The position numbers were made by a program, and so were the translations under genes. Positions 53,412 to 62,907 of a stretch of 64,000 bases of DNA are shown piece by piece. The stretch covers positions 19,081 to 83,080 of the forward strand of contig CALVYD010000004.1 in NCBI GenBank assembly GCA_944371995.1. Direction: 5' to 3'. The stretch's first letter is position 1; each line of letters begins with the position of its first letter. Below the pieces are notes generated by a model. It was not told where the DNA came from and did not search any database. It saw only the letters and a list, made by a program, of their open reading frames with translations. Source of the DNA: an uncultured Bacilli bacterium. GTDB lineage: Bacteria > Bacillota_I > Bacilli_A > RF39 > UBA660.

Positions 53412-54446
53412 ATGCAGGATTATATTAGTAATTTAGAAGAGTGGTTTTTAGAAAATAGACGGATTCTTCCTTGGAGGAGAGATAAGAATCCTTATCATGT
53501 ATGGATATCTGAGGTGATGCTTCAACAGACTAGAATTGAGGCGGTAATTTCTTATTATGAGAGGTTTATGAAAGAGTTACCTGATATCTCTTCTTTAGCA
53601 AATGTTTCAGAAGATAAATTATTGAAATTATGGGAGGGACTTGGTTATTATAATCGAGCTAGGAATTTGAAGAAGGCTGCTTTCATGATTATGGAAAAGT
53701 ATGGAGGAGTATTTCCTACTACTTATGCAGAAATTATTCAATTGCCTGGTATTGGTGAGTATACAGCTAGTGCGATATCTTCTATTTGTTTTGGAGAAAA
53801 TCAAGTTACTGTGGATGGAAATGTTATGAGAGTATTTACTAGGTTTTATAATGATTCTTCTAATATTTCTAAGGATAGTACTAGAGTGATGATTCATGAT
53901 AGATTACTTTCTATGATGTCTTTTGACCCTGGCTGTTTTAATGAAGCAATGATGGAGTTAGGAGAAGTTATTTGTATTCCTAATGGTATGCCAAAGTGTG
54001 ATATTTGTCCTTTGAAAGAAGGGTGCCTATCTTATCAAAACAGTAACTATTATCTGTTTCCTGTAAAAGATGAGAAAAAGGTAAAAGAAGAAGTGGATAT
54101 GACAGTTATTATTCCTATTTGGTATGGTAAAACTCATGTTAGAAAGAGAAAGAGTCCAGGGCTTTTACATAATTTATATGAGTTTCCTAATATAGTTGGA
54201 AATAAGAGTATTGAAGAGATTAGAGAATGGTCTTTAGAGTATGGTATAGTAGAAAATATTAAGAAGAGTATTTGTTATACTCATGTGTTTACGCATAAAA
54301 AGTGGAAAATGCAGGCGTATTTTGTGACTTTTGAAAGTGTAAATTGTCAGGATATGTTTTATAGTGTTTCTGAGGTAGAAGAGCGTTTTGCTTTACCAAC
54401 AGCATTTAGTCCATTTTTATATCAGTTGAAGGAGGAGTTAAAATGA
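53412..54446 (+). CDS. mutY: A/G-specific adenine glycosylase
   Basis: Removes adenine mispaired with 8-oxoguanine. 344 residues: EVMLQQTRIEAVISYYERF (catalytic Glu region), the HhH motif LPGIGEYTASAISSI followed by the catalytic Asp in VTVDGNVMRV. The [4Fe-4S] cluster Cys are all present (C-x6-C-x2-C-x5-C in CIPNGMPKCDICPLKEGC). A C-terminal Nudix-like domain follows. GGTGAAG precedes the ATG at 53412. Overlaps exoA by four bases. Confidence 0.95.
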   Translation: MQDYISNLEEWFLENRRILPWRRDKNPYHVWISEVMLQQTRIEAVISYYERFMKELPDISSLANVSEDKLLKLWEGLGYYNRARNLKKAAFMIMEKYGGVFPTTYAEIIQLPGIGEYTASAISSICFGENQVTVDGNVMRVFTRFYNDSSNISKDSTRVMIHDRLLSMMSFDPGCFNEAMMELGEVICIPNGMPKCDICPLKEGCLSYQNSNYYLFPVKDEKKVKEEVDMTVIIPIWYGKTHVRKRKSPGLLHNLYEFPNIVGNKSIEEIREWSLEYGIVENIKKSICYTHVFTHKKWKMQAYFVTFESVNCQDMFYSVSEVEERFALPTAFSPFLYQLKEELK

Positions 54447-55198
54447 AGATAGTATCGTGGAATGTTGCGGGAATTCGGGCTTGCCTAAAGAAAGGTCTTA
54501 GTGAATTTTTTAAAGATGTTGATGCTGATATTTTTTGTATGCAAGAAGTAAAAGCAATGGAAGATCAGTTTGATTTTAGACCAGATGGTTATACTATGTA
54601 TTTATATCCAGCAGAGCGTAAGGGATATTCTGGTACTGTTATTTTTAGTCGAGTTAAACCTATTTCTGTTACATATGGAATAGGAGATTCGGAGTATGAT
54701 AGTGAAGGTCGTAATATTACCTTAGAGTTTGATTCCTTTTATTTAGTTAATTGTTATGTACCAAATGTAAAACGAGATTTATCTAGAATGGAATCTCGTA
54801 TGCGGTATGAAGATTTGTTTTTAGCTTATATCAAAAAGTTAGAAGAGAATAAACCAGTTATTTTCTGTGGTGATATGAATGTTGCTCATGAAGAGATAGA
54901 TATTAAGAATGCTAAATCTAATATTGGTAATGCTGGTTTTACTTATGAAGAACGTGGTAAGTTTAGTCGATTATTACAAACAGGATTTATTGATACTTTT
55001 CGTTATTTATATCCAGATAGGCGTGATGCTTATACATGGTGGAGTTATATGAAGGGTGTTAGAGAGAGAAATATTGGCTGGAGAATTGATTATTTTGTAG
55101 TATCTAAGTCGTTTATTTCTAAAGTTAAAGATAGTCTTATTTATAAAGATATATTAGGTAGTGATCATTGTCCTATTGGACTTATTATCGAGGAGTAA
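54443..55198 (+). CDS. exoA: exodeoxyribonuclease III (AP endonuclease)
   Basis: Class II AP endonuclease that nicks abasic sites, the product MutY leaves. 251 residues: SWNVAGIRACLKKG, CMQEVKA, NCYVPNVKRDLSRM, VIFCGDMNVAHEEIDI, the RRDAYTWWSY block and the final GSDHCPIGL. Its coupling to mutY (ATGA overlap) makes a two-gene base-excision repair unit. Confidence 0.95.
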   Translation: MKIVSWNVAGIRACLKKGLSEFFKDVDADIFCMQEVKAMEDQFDFRPDGYTMYLYPAERKGYSGTVIFSRVKPISVTYGIGDSEYDSEGRNITLEFDSFYLVNCYVPNVKRDLSRMESRMRYEDLFLAYIKKLEENKPVIFCGDMNVAHEEIDIKNAKSNIGNAGFTYEERGKFSRLLQTGFIDTFRYLYPDRRDAYTWWSYMKGVRERNIGWRIDYFVVSKSFISKVKDSLIYKDILGSDHCPIGLIIEE

Positions 55199-55200
55199 AT

Positions 55201-56941
55201 ATGAAAGAGTTTTTTTCTAATTTAAAATTTGTTTGGCAATATGCTAAAGATCAAAAAGCAAAATTAATTAAATATATTTTATGTAATTTTGTTGTGGTTA
55301 TTATTAGTGTTGTTGTGCCAATTATTAGTGCTAATATAATTATATATTTAACAGATAGTATGTTTTATCAGTTGCTGATGATGGCATCGGTGTTATGTTT
55401 ACTTGAATTGTTACGTAACATGTTAAATTATTTTTCTAGATATTATTCTATGATTATTTTTCGGGAATCGTTTATAAAAATACAAACAGCATTAGGAAAA
55501 AATATATTAAGATTAGAAAATAAAATTATTGATTCTAATAGTTCAGGAGTATTTATTCAAAGACTTACTAGTGATACTAGTAGACTGGCGGATATTTTTA
55601 ATGTTTTGAATTTGTATCTTAGCAGAATATTAATTAATCTTGGTATTTTTATTGCGGTATTTATTATTAGTTTTAGAGCCTTTATTTATTTATTTAATTG
55701 TTATGGTTATTGTACTTTATCTGATTGAGAGAAGGAGAGTTAGCATATATAATAGTAAGGATAAGGAATTTCGTAAGGAAAATGAGAAAGTTACTGGTTT
55801 TGTTTCCGAAATTGTTAGAGGACTTCGTGATATTAAAATGTTACATTCGGAAGATAGTTTTTCTTCTGAACTTCATAGCCAGGTAGAGGAATTAAATCAG
55901 AGTAGATATTTGATGATGAGAGTTAATAATAGGTATAATTGTCTTCATTTTTGTTTACAGGATGTCTTTGATTTAGGATTAATCTTTTTATTGGTATATT
56001 TAATTATGACTGGCAATTTAGCTGTTGCGAATGGTTTAGTTATTCATAATTATCAGGGAAGAGTTACTTCTATTATTGATATTTTAGGAATATTATTACA
56101 AAGTATTAAAGATTTTAATTTATCTTGTAGTAGAGTTTTTGCTATTATGTATAGTGATCAGTTTTCTAAAGAGAAATTCGGGTCTAGGCATTTAGATAAA
56201 GTAAATGGTGATTTTTGTTTTTCTCATGTTAATTTTCATTATGATTGTAATGATAAGAAAGTTCTTAATGATTTAAGTTTTGAAGTTCATGCTAATGAGA
56301 CAGTTGCATTTGTTGGAAAGAGTGGAGCTGGTAAGAGTACTATTTTTAATTTATTATGTAAGATGTATGATGTTGATAGTGGTAGTATTACTATTGATGG
56401 TGTTGATATTTCTCTTTTAGATAGGGAAAGTATTCGTGGTAATATTACTATTATTAGTCAGAGTCCCTATATTTTTCATCTTAGTATTCGGGATAATTTG
56501 AGGCTAGTGCAGCCTGATATGACAGAAGAGGAAATGATAGATGCATGTAAGCTTGCGTGTATTCATGAGTTTATTATGAGTTTACCTGAAGGGTATGATA
56601 CTGTTATTGGAGAAGGTGGAGTTAATCTTTCAGGAGGACAGAGACAAAGACTTGCGATTGCTAGAGCATTTTTACAAAAGACAGAGATTATTTTATTTGA
56701 TGAGGCAACGAGTGCACTCGATAATGAAACGCAAAGAGAAATACAAAAAGCTATTAGTAATTTGAAGAAGGACTATACTATTTTAATTATTGCTCATAGA
56801 TTAAGTACAATTATTAATAGTGATAGAATATTATTTATTGAAGGTGGAAAAATTGTTGGAGAAGGAGGACATAAAGAACTTCTTAAGAAGTGTCTAGGTT
56901 ATCGTGAATTATATGAGGCAGAATTAAAAAATAGTGAATAA
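55201..56941 (+). pseudogene. ABC exporter (membrane plus ATPase domains), frameshifted at a (TTTA)4 repeat
   Basis: The gene begins MKEFFSNLKFVWQYAK with four membrane helices, and its frame ends at 55728. The second half (helices, then Walker A VGKSGAGKSTIF, signature LSGGQRQRLA, Walker B IILFDEATSALD, and the switch His in IIAHRLS) is in another frame. Removing one of four TTTA units at 55681-55696 joins the two exactly as SFRAFIYLIVMVIVLYLIE. So the gene is one repeat unit away from an intact, ~580-residue exporter. CGAGGAG precedes the ATG at 55201. Confidence 0.85.
55681..55696. repeat. (TTTA)4 tetranucleotide tract
   Basis: Four perfect TTTA units lie exactly at the frame change of the ABC exporter. 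Three units give an open frame, four (as here) an early stop at 55726-55728. Confidence 0.9.
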
Positions 56942-56990
56942 AAGTATAAATATTTTATTATTATGTGATATAGTTATTTTAGGTGATGTT

Positions 56991-57476
56991 ATGAGAAGAG
57001 ATAAGATTAATTATTATTTAGATATTGCGGAAAGTGTTGCGGAACGTGGTACATGTTTAAGACGTAACTTTGGAGCTATTATTGTTAATCATGATGAAAT
57101 TGTTTCTACTGGTTATGTAGGTGCTCCTCGAGGTAGAAAGAATTGTTGCGATTTAAAGTATTGTATGCGTGAAAAATTGAAGGTTCCTAGAGGAGAACGA
57201 TATGAATTATGTCGTAGTGTTCATGCAGAACAGAATGCAATTATTAGTGCTGAAAGACGTGATATGCTGGGCTCTACTTTGTATTTAGTTGGAATTAATT
57301 ATGATGATGGTAGTTATGTAGAGAATGCTAGACCTTGTGCTATGTGTAAAAGAATGATTATTAATGCAGGTATTAAACAAGTAGTTGTACGTGATACTAA
57401 AGATGAGTATACTATTATTGATGTATCTGAATTTATTGAAAATGATGAAACATTAGAGGGAGTATTAGGTTATTAA
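56991..57476 (+). CDS. dCMP deaminase / ComEB family
   Basis: A 161-residue zinc deaminase: SVHAEQNAIISAERR (zinc His and catalytic Glu) and ARPCAMCKRMIINAGI (two zinc Cys). The extra Cys/His region (NCCDLKYCMREKLKVPRGERYELC) is typical of dCMP deaminases and ComEB. It yields dUMP for thymidylate synthesis, in line with dut at 44378. TAGGTGATG precedes the ATG at 56991. Confidence 0.92.
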   Translation: MRRDKINYYLDIAESVAERGTCLRRNFGAIIVNHDEIVSTGYVGAPRGRKNCCDLKYCMREKLKVPRGERYELCRSVHAEQNAIISAERRDMLGSTLYLVGINYDDGSYVENARPCAMCKRMIINAGIKQVVVRDTKDEYTIIDVSEFIENDETLEGVLGY

Positions 57477-57494
57477 ACTTCCTTTCTTTTTTTC

Positions 57495-57523
57495 TTTACA
57501 TATACCCTGGTAGGGTATATAAT
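57495..57523 (+). promoter_or_regulatory. promoter with embedded CsoR operator
   Basis: TTTACA (57495-57500), 17 bp, TATAAT (57518-57523). Between and overlapping them lies the inverted repeat ATATACCCT-GGT-AGGGTATAT (57500-57520), the TACCC/GGGTA pattern bound by CsoR. CsoR bound there would block RNA polymerase until Cu(I) binds. Confidence 0.88.
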
Positions 57524-57538
57524 TAAATTGGTGATGTT

Positions 57539-57817
57539 ATGAAGAGAACTTATCGAACAGAGGATGAAAAAAAACAATTGATTCATAGATTGAATCGTAT
57601 TTCTGGCCAAGTGGAAGGAATAAAAAAAATGATTGAGGAAGATCGGTATTGTGATGATGTATTAACACAGCTTTTGGCAGTAGATAAAGCAGTCAAAAGT
57701 TTATCATCTGTTATTTTAGAAAAGCATATGTATTCTTGTATAAAAAAAGAAGTGTCAGAGGGAAATTTAGAGGTTGTTGATGAAGTAATGCATTTATTTA
57801 GGAGGTATTCTTCATGA
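57539..57817 (+). CDS. csoR: copper-sensing transcriptional repressor CsoR
   Basis: A 92-residue DUF156-family helical repressor. Cys38, His63 and Cys67 (RYC...HMYSC) match the Cu(I) site of CsoR. RLNRISGQVEGIKKMIEEDRY is the family signature. It overlaps copA by four bases, and its operator lies directly upstream. Confidence 0.92.
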   Translation: MKRTYRTEDEKKQLIHRLNRISGQVEGIKKMIEEDRYCDDVLTQLLAVDKAVKSLSSVILEKHMYSCIKKEVSEGNLEVVDEVMHLFRRYSS

Positions 57818-59988
57818 AAAAGGTACAATTAAAAGTAGATGGTATGACTTGTAGTGCTTGCTCTAGCGGGCTTGAGAAATATTTGATGAAGCAGATAGGA
57901 ATATTTTCAGCTTCTGTTAATTTAATTTTAGGAATGGTTACGATAGAATATGATGATTTATCTATTGAACAGTTACAGAAGTATATTTCGCAAGCAGGTT
58001 TTTCTAGCCCGGGAGAGTATTCTTATACTGATGATGGTAAAATGTATAAACTTGAAAAACGTAATTTACTTATTTTTGCTATTTTGCTTTTATTATTGAT
58101 GTATGTTTCCATGGGACCTATGTTATCTTTACCGGAGATATTTTCTCCTATGGAATATCCTGTTTTATATAGCTTGATATTATTATTTATTTCTTCTTTT
58201 TTTGTAATCTATGGTTTTGATATTTTAAAAAGTGGATTGTTGAATTTGTTACATCGTATGCCTAATATGGATACTCTGGTACTTTTTAGTGTGTTTTTTA
58301 GTTTTTCTTATAGTATATATAGTTTTATAGAGATATGTTTAGGTAATACTTTGTTTTTACATGAGTTATATTTTGAGTCTGTTGCGATGGTGATTTATTT
58401 TGTAAAACTAGGTAGATTTATAGAGAATATTAGTAAGAATAAGACTACTAGTGCGATTCAGAATTTGGTGACGATTACTCCTAAAACAGCTGTTATGAAA
58501 AAGGGTGATGATTTTGTATCTGTTACGTTAGATGAAATAAAGTTAGATGATATTTTAGTTTGTCGTCCTCAAGAGAAGTTTGCAGTTGATGGTGAGGTTG
58601 TTGATGGAGAGTCTTATGCAGATGAGGCGTTTATTACAGGAGAGAGTGTACCGGTATTAAAGAAGAAAGGTAGTACGGTGCTTGCTGGCTCTATGAATTA
58701 TGATGGTGTAGTTGAGTATAAAGCAAAGAAAATTGGTAAAGAATCTACTGTTTCTAGTATTGTTAGTATGGTTGTTGAATCTTTAGGAAAGAAGAATAAA
58801 ATAGAGAGAATTGCTGATAAGATTAGTAGTTATTTTGTACCATTTATTGTTTTGGTTTCTGTTATTACTTTTGTTATTAAGTTATTACTGGGATTTGGTT
58901 TTTCGGCTAGCTTTCATGCTTTTGTTACAGTATTAGTGATTGCTTGTCCTTGTGCTTTAGGTCTTGCTGTTCCATTAGTTATTAGCCTCAGTTATGGTCT
59001 TTGTGCTAAAGTAGGCGTGATTGTGAAATCGGGAGATGTATTAGAAGAGATGCGGCAAGTAGATAGAGTAGTATTTGATAAGACTGGTACTCTTACTTAT
59101 GGAAAGTTGCAAGTATACCAAGTATTTTCTTATCTTGATAATTCTTATTCTATTTTGAGAGTAGTGGAAAGTTTAGAAAGCTTTTCTACTCATCCTATTG
59201 CTTCTGCATTTTCTAAGAAGGATTTGCTTCCTGTTTCAGATTTTTCTGATATTCCTGGTATGGGAATTGAAGGAGTGATTGATTCTGAGCATTATTATGT
59301 TGGAAATAAAAAATTACTTAAAAAGTTAGGAATTAGTGATTTTCATGAGAAGGATTATAAGGAATTAGTCAGTGCTGGTTGTAGTATTTTATATTTAGTA
59401 AAAGAGAAGGAAGTTGTTGGATTAATTGGTGTTCGTGATACTGTTCGTCCTGATATGAAAAATGTTATTTCTCGTTTAGAGGGTTTAGGTATTACTACGG
59501 TGATGCTTACTGGAGATAATTTAGATACGGCTAGAATTGTTGCGAAGGAATTAGGAATTAGTGAGATTCATGCTGATGTCTTACCGAAAGATAAAGCTTC
59601 TATTATTCAAGGATTTGTTGCTTCAGGTAATAAAGTTGTCATGGTTGGTGATGGTGTGAATGATGCTGTTGCGTTAGTAGAAGCTACTGTTGGTATTAGT
59701 ATTAGTGATGGTACTGATGTTGCGAGTGATGCTAGTGATGTTATTTTGATGAATCATAATTTATCTAATTTATTAGATTTTATTGATATTAGTCGTAAGT
59801 CTAATCGTGTTATTAAAGAAAATTTGTTCTGGGCATTTTTCTATAATGTATGTATGATACCAGTTGCAGCAGGATTATTAGAACCATTTGGCATTGTTTT
59901 AAATCCTATGCTTGCTAGTATTTTTATGACTATTAGTAGTTTAACTGTTGTTTTTAATTCTTTAAGACTTAGATGGATGGTGAGATAA
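57814..59988 (+). CDS. copA: copper-exporting P1B-type ATPase CopA
   Basis: Pumps Cu(I) out of the cell. 724 residues: one N-terminal metal-binding domain (MTCSACSS, Cys13 and Cys16), eight membrane helices, the CPCALGLAVP transport motif, TGES, DKTGTLT phosphorylation site, the HP dipeptide (THPIAS), and the GDGVNDAVAL hinge. Single HMA domain where B. subtilis CopA has two. Part of csoR-copA-VOC-copZ. Confidence 0.96.
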   Translation: MKKVQLKVDGMTCSACSSGLEKYLMKQIGIFSASVNLILGMVTIEYDDLSIEQLQKYISQAGFSSPGEYSYTDDGKMYKLEKRNLLIFAILLLLLMYVSMGPMLSLPEIFSPMEYPVLYSLILLFISSFFVIYGFDILKSGLLNLLHRMPNMDTLVLFSVFFSFSYSIYSFIEICLGNTLFLHELYFESVAMVIYFVKLGRFIENISKNKTTSAIQNLVTITPKTAVMKKGDDFVSVTLDEIKLDDILVCRPQEKFAVDGEVVDGESYADEAFITGESVPVLKKKGSTVLAGSMNYDGVVEYKAKKIGKESTVSSIVSMVVESLGKKNKIERIADKISSYFVPFIVLVSVITFVIKLLLGFGFSASFHAFVTVLVIACPCALGLAVPLVISLSYGLCAKVGVIVKSGDVLEEMRQVDRVVFDKTGTLTYGKLQVYQVFSYLDNSYSILRVVESLESFSTHPIASAFSKKDLLPVSDFSDIPGMGIEGVIDSEHYYVGNKKLLKKLGISDFHEKDYKELVSAGCSILYLVKEKEVVGLIGVRDTVRPDMKNVISRLEGLGITTVMLTGDNLDTARIVAKELGISEIHADVLPKDKASIIQGFVASGNKVVMVGDGVNDAVALVEATVGISISDGTDVASDASDVILMNHNLSNLLDFIDISRKSNRVIKENLFWAFFYNVCMIPVAAGLLEPFGIVLNPMLASIFMTISSLTVVFNSLRLRWMVR

Positions 59989-60380
59989 TGGAAGTGAAGT
60001 TTAATAAGTTAATACCAGAACTTAGTGTTTCTGATATTAATAAAAGTAAAGAATTTTACTTATCTATAGGGTTTTTGATTGTTTATGAGAGAGTAGAGGA
60101 TAAGTTTTGCTTTTTAGAATTAGATGGTAATCAACTTATGATTGAAGAGGTCAATGATCATTGGAATACGGGAGAGTTAGAATATCCCTATGGAAGAGGA
60201 ATTAATATTAGTATGGAAGTTAGTGATATTGATAAGATTTACGATTTGGTTCAGAAGAATCATTATCCCATATTTCGTGATATGCAAATAGATGAGTACC
60301 TAGTAGATGATAAGGTTTATTCTGATAAACAGTTTCTAATTCAAGATTTGGATGGATATTTATTAAGGTTTACAAGTTAG
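59988..60380 (+). CDS. VOC-fold (glyoxalase/bleomycin-resistance) protein
   Basis: A 130-residue VOC protein: LIPELSVSDINKSKEFYLSIGF, a central FCFLELDGNQLMIEE and a C-terminal FLIQDLDGYLLRF. It resembles bleomycin-binding proteins and lacks an obvious full metal set, so it could bind a ligand rather than catalyse. The ATG at 59988 shares its A with the copA stop. Its place in a copper operon is unexpected. Confidence 0.85.
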   Translation: MEVKFNKLIPELSVSDINKSKEFYLSIGFLIVYERVEDKFCFLELDGNQLMIEEVNDHWNTGELEYPYGRGINISMEVSDIDKIYDLVQKNHYPIFRDMQIDEYLVDDKVYSDKQFLIQDLDGYLLRFTS

Positions 60381-60390
60381 GAGGATTTTT

Positions 60391-60603
60391 ATGTTTAAGA
60401 AAATAAATAAAACTATTTATATAGAAGGAATGAAATGTGAAGGTTGTGTTAATCGTGTTAAAAATGTTTTATCTGCTATTCCTGGAGTAAAATCTTGTTC
60501 TGTTAGTTTAGAAGATAAGAAAGCAGATTTGGTACTAGCGAAAGATATTGATGATTCTGTGTTCCAAGATAAGATAGAAGCGTTAGGATTTACTTTGAAA
60601 TAG
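60391..60603 (+). CDS. copZ: copper chaperone CopZ-like HMA protein
   Basis: A 70-residue HMA domain with IEGMKCEGCVNRVKNVLSAIPGV (metal Cys pair) and the closing EALGFTLK. It carries Cu(I) to CopA or CsoR. Taken with the rest of the operon, the assignment is firm. AGGAGG precedes the ATG. Confidence 0.92.
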   Translation: MFKKINKTIYIEGMKCEGCVNRVKNVLSAIPGVKSCSVSLEDKKADLVLAKDIDDSVFQDKIEALGFTLK

Positions 60604-60650
60604 TTTTTTGGTATTATAATTACAATTTGTTATATAAGGGAGTTTTTGCT

Positions 60651-61358
60651 ATGGATATGATTAAAAATTTGAAGGTGACTCCTACTTCGCAGATTTTACT
60701 TGCTGATTACCGAGGAGCTATTTCTTTAAAAGATAAGGATGTTTCTCGTGCTTTTATGAGAAGATTAGAAAAAAAGTATAAACTGAGAGCTGATACTATT
60801 GATAAAATTATTCAGCAAGATTATGAAGTGTTTTCTAAAAGAGGAGATAATGTTCGTGATTATGCTTTTTGTCAAGATACTAATGTATATGATAGATTAG
60901 ATATTGTATACGATTATATTCAACCACAAGAGCATGAACATTGGTTTTTTGTTACAAAGAGATTTTTAAATTTTACTTTTAGTGAACTTGCTGTTTCCAT
61001 TGGAATATTTTGTAATTTGGAAACTTTTCACAATACTAAATATTCTAAATTACAAAAAATGAATACTGATTATCAAACTTTAAGTAATGAGGAAAATATT
61101 AGGGATTATTACCGATTTTTGAAATTAGCAGCTCGTTCTCGTTTACTTCAGAAAATAGATCATAATTCTTCTGTTGTTAGGCCTTCTTTTAAGGATGTTA
61201 CTAGAGCTCTTACGGTTGTTTTATATGAAAATCCTTGTTCTGTATTGAGTCAAGAATGGAATACTTTTAAGCAAGATAGTGATTCTTATGATAAAGAAAT
61301 GCAATTAATTAAGAAGCATTCTAATATGGAGCAAATTTATAAAAATAGAAGACTTTAG
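60651..61358 (+). CDS. unknown protein, tandem paralogue 1 of 3
   Basis: A 235-residue soluble protein sharing a scaffold with the next two genes: KNLKVTPTSQILLADYR near the start, LEKKYKLR, a RGDNVRDYAF block (about 65-75), then FLNFTFSELAVSIGIF (about 110-125). The shared FTFSEL and RG-x-DY motifs are the best family marks. No known domain recognised. AAGGGAG precedes the ATG at 60651. A terminator overlaps its stop. Confidence 0.6.
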   Translation: MDMIKNLKVTPTSQILLADYRGAISLKDKDVSRAFMRRLEKKYKLRADTIDKIIQQDYEVFSKRGDNVRDYAFCQDTNVYDRLDIVYDYIQPQEHEHWFFVTKRFLNFTFSELAVSIGIFCNLETFHNTKYSKLQKMNTDYQTLSNEENIRDYYRFLKLAARSRLLQKIDHNSSVVRPSFKDVTRALTVVLYENPCSVLSQEWNTFKQDSDSYDKEMQLIKKHSNMEQIYKNRRL

Positions 61359-61370
61359 AGAGTCTTTTTT
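61349..61370 (+). terminator. intrinsic terminator after paralogue 1
   Basis: AAGACT (61349-61354) pairs with AGTCTT (61361-61366) with a TTAGAG loop and T tail. Confidence 0.7.
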
Positions 61371-61389
61371 AATGAACAAATTTAGTTTA

Positions 61390-61418
61390 TTTACATACTT
61401 TTATATTTGTGCTATGAT
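61390..61418 (+). promoter_or_regulatory. promoter for paralogues 2 and 3
   Basis: TTTACA (61390-61395), 17 bp, TATGAT (61413-61418). The predicted transcript start near 61425 supports the ATG at 61448. Confidence 0.65.
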
Positions 61419-61447
61419 TGATTTACGTTTTATTCAGGAGGATAATT

Positions 61448-62176
61448 ATGAGTCAATCAGTTAAAAACTTAAAAATGATGCCTACTTCTGAAATTTTATT
61501 TTCAGAATATAAGAATGATATGTTTTTAGAGGATAGTAAGGCATCTAAAATTTTAAAGGATAGATTAGAAAAGAAATATAAATTAAGTCCTTTTCGTTCT
61601 ATGGAAATTATTAAAGGTGATAAAAAAGTATTTAAGAGAAGAGGAGAGAGAGAAGAAGATTATGCTTTTATGCCAGGTCATACTTTAAGTGATATTTTAA
61701 ATATAATTTATAAAAATCTTTTACCAATTGATTATGGTTTTGATATATATAAACGTTTTTCTCATTTAGCATTTAGTGAGTTAGCAATGTTACCTGTTCT
61801 TTTTGATAAATTAGAACGTCAGTATCAGATGAGATTAGACTTATCACAAAATAGTGTAGATGGTTCTCGTGAAGATTGTTCTTTAGAGGCACAGTTAGTG
61901 GATTATTTTCGCTTTTTAAAAGAGACTTCTTGTGAGTATTTTCTTTTGCAAGCAGACTACGGACTTGGTATTTTAAAACCTTCTAAACAGGCTGTTTCTA
62001 AAGTAATGAAAGTTTGTAATTGTGAATATGAAAAGATAGTAAGAAGAGATGTTTTTCTTGCTGATGATTTAGCGGGTGTTGCTTTAAATCCAAATTCTAC
62101 AGCTATTGATTGTAGATTAATTAAGAAATATCCTAATTCAGAACGTATTTTTATGAGAAGAAATGGAGGACAGTAG
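61448..62176 (+). CDS. unknown protein, tandem paralogue 2 of 3
   Basis: A 242-residue paralogue: VKNLKMMPTSEILFSEYK, LEKKYKLSPFRSMEIIKGD, RRGEREEDYAFMPGH, then FSHLAFSELAMLPVLFDKL. The N-terminal PTSxIL and central DYAF and FSEL motifs align with the first copy at similar spacing. AGGAGG precedes the ATG at 61448. One base separates its stop from the third paralogue's ATG. Confidence 0.6.
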   Translation: MSQSVKNLKMMPTSEILFSEYKNDMFLEDSKASKILKDRLEKKYKLSPFRSMEIIKGDKKVFKRRGEREEDYAFMPGHTLSDILNIIYKNLLPIDYGFDIYKRFSHLAFSELAMLPVLFDKLERQYQMRLDLSQNSVDGSREDCSLEAQLVDYFRFLKETSCEYFLLQADYGLGILKPSKQAVSKVMKVCNCEYEKIVRRDVFLADDLAGVALNPNSTAIDCRLIKKYPNSERIFMRRNGGQ

Positions 62177-62177
62177 T

Positions 62178-62894
62178 ATGAGTTTTTGGAATGTTAAAAA
62201 CTTAAGTTTAAAAACTGTTCCTACTTCTAAACTTCTTTTTTATGCTATTTATCGTGAGCAAAGTAGATTTTCCAAAGGGGATATTGATACAGAAATAGAT
62301 AGACGAATCTATAAAAAAGGTTTTGATAGTATTGTTGAGAGAGATTTTGATATTATTCAATCTAGAGGTAGTAATTTAGATGATTATACTTTTGACTTTA
62401 GTCGAGGATTAGTAGGGACTACAGAGAGTATTTATAGTCATATAAAGCCTTATCATGAAGATATTTATGAACAGTTAAATGAATTTACTTTTAGTGAACT
62501 TGTTTTAGCAACTTGGCATTTTTCTTCGATTTCTTCTTTATATCAGTTGCGTGATAGGATAGTAAAAAAGAAGCTTCATAGTGGAGATGTTTATTCTAAG
62601 TCTGGTATTTCTGATTTTAGAAAAGATAATGTTACTAGGGTTGTTGCACTTAGTAAATTACAAGAAGAAAACCATGAAATGATGCATTATTTTGATTCTA
62701 TTGCTTTATGCTTTAATCATCTTGTTTTTTCTTCTTCGCCTTTTGATTATATTTGTGAATTGAAAAAATTTGATAAATTAGGTAGTCCTATTTGTTCTTC
62801 TGTTGTAGAAGAATATAAAAATCTAAATAATGATGTTTATGATAGGGATTTAAGTGTTGCAGAAAAGTATCCTAAAATGTATATGAAAAAGTAG
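62178..62894 (+). CDS. unknown protein, tandem paralogue 3 of 3
   Basis: A 238-residue, more diverged paralogue: VKNLSLKTVPTSKLLFYAIYR, a RGSNLDDYTFDF block and LNEFTFSELVLATWHF. Same motif order and spacing. GGAGG lies in the end of the previous gene. Whether the three form a hetero-complex is unknown. All are soluble, without a signal peptide. Confidence 0.6.
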   Translation: MSFWNVKNLSLKTVPTSKLLFYAIYREQSRFSKGDIDTEIDRRIYKKGFDSIVERDFDIIQSRGSNLDDYTFDFSRGLVGTTESIYSHIKPYHEDIYEQLNEFTFSELVLATWHFSSISSLYQLRDRIVKKKLHSGDVYSKSGISDFRKDNVTRVVALSKLQEENHEMMHYFDSIALCFNHLVFSSSPFDYICELKKFDKLGSPICSSVVEEYKNLNNDVYDRDLSVAEKYPKMYMKK

Positions 62895-62907
62895 TTTTGG
62901 AGGTAGT

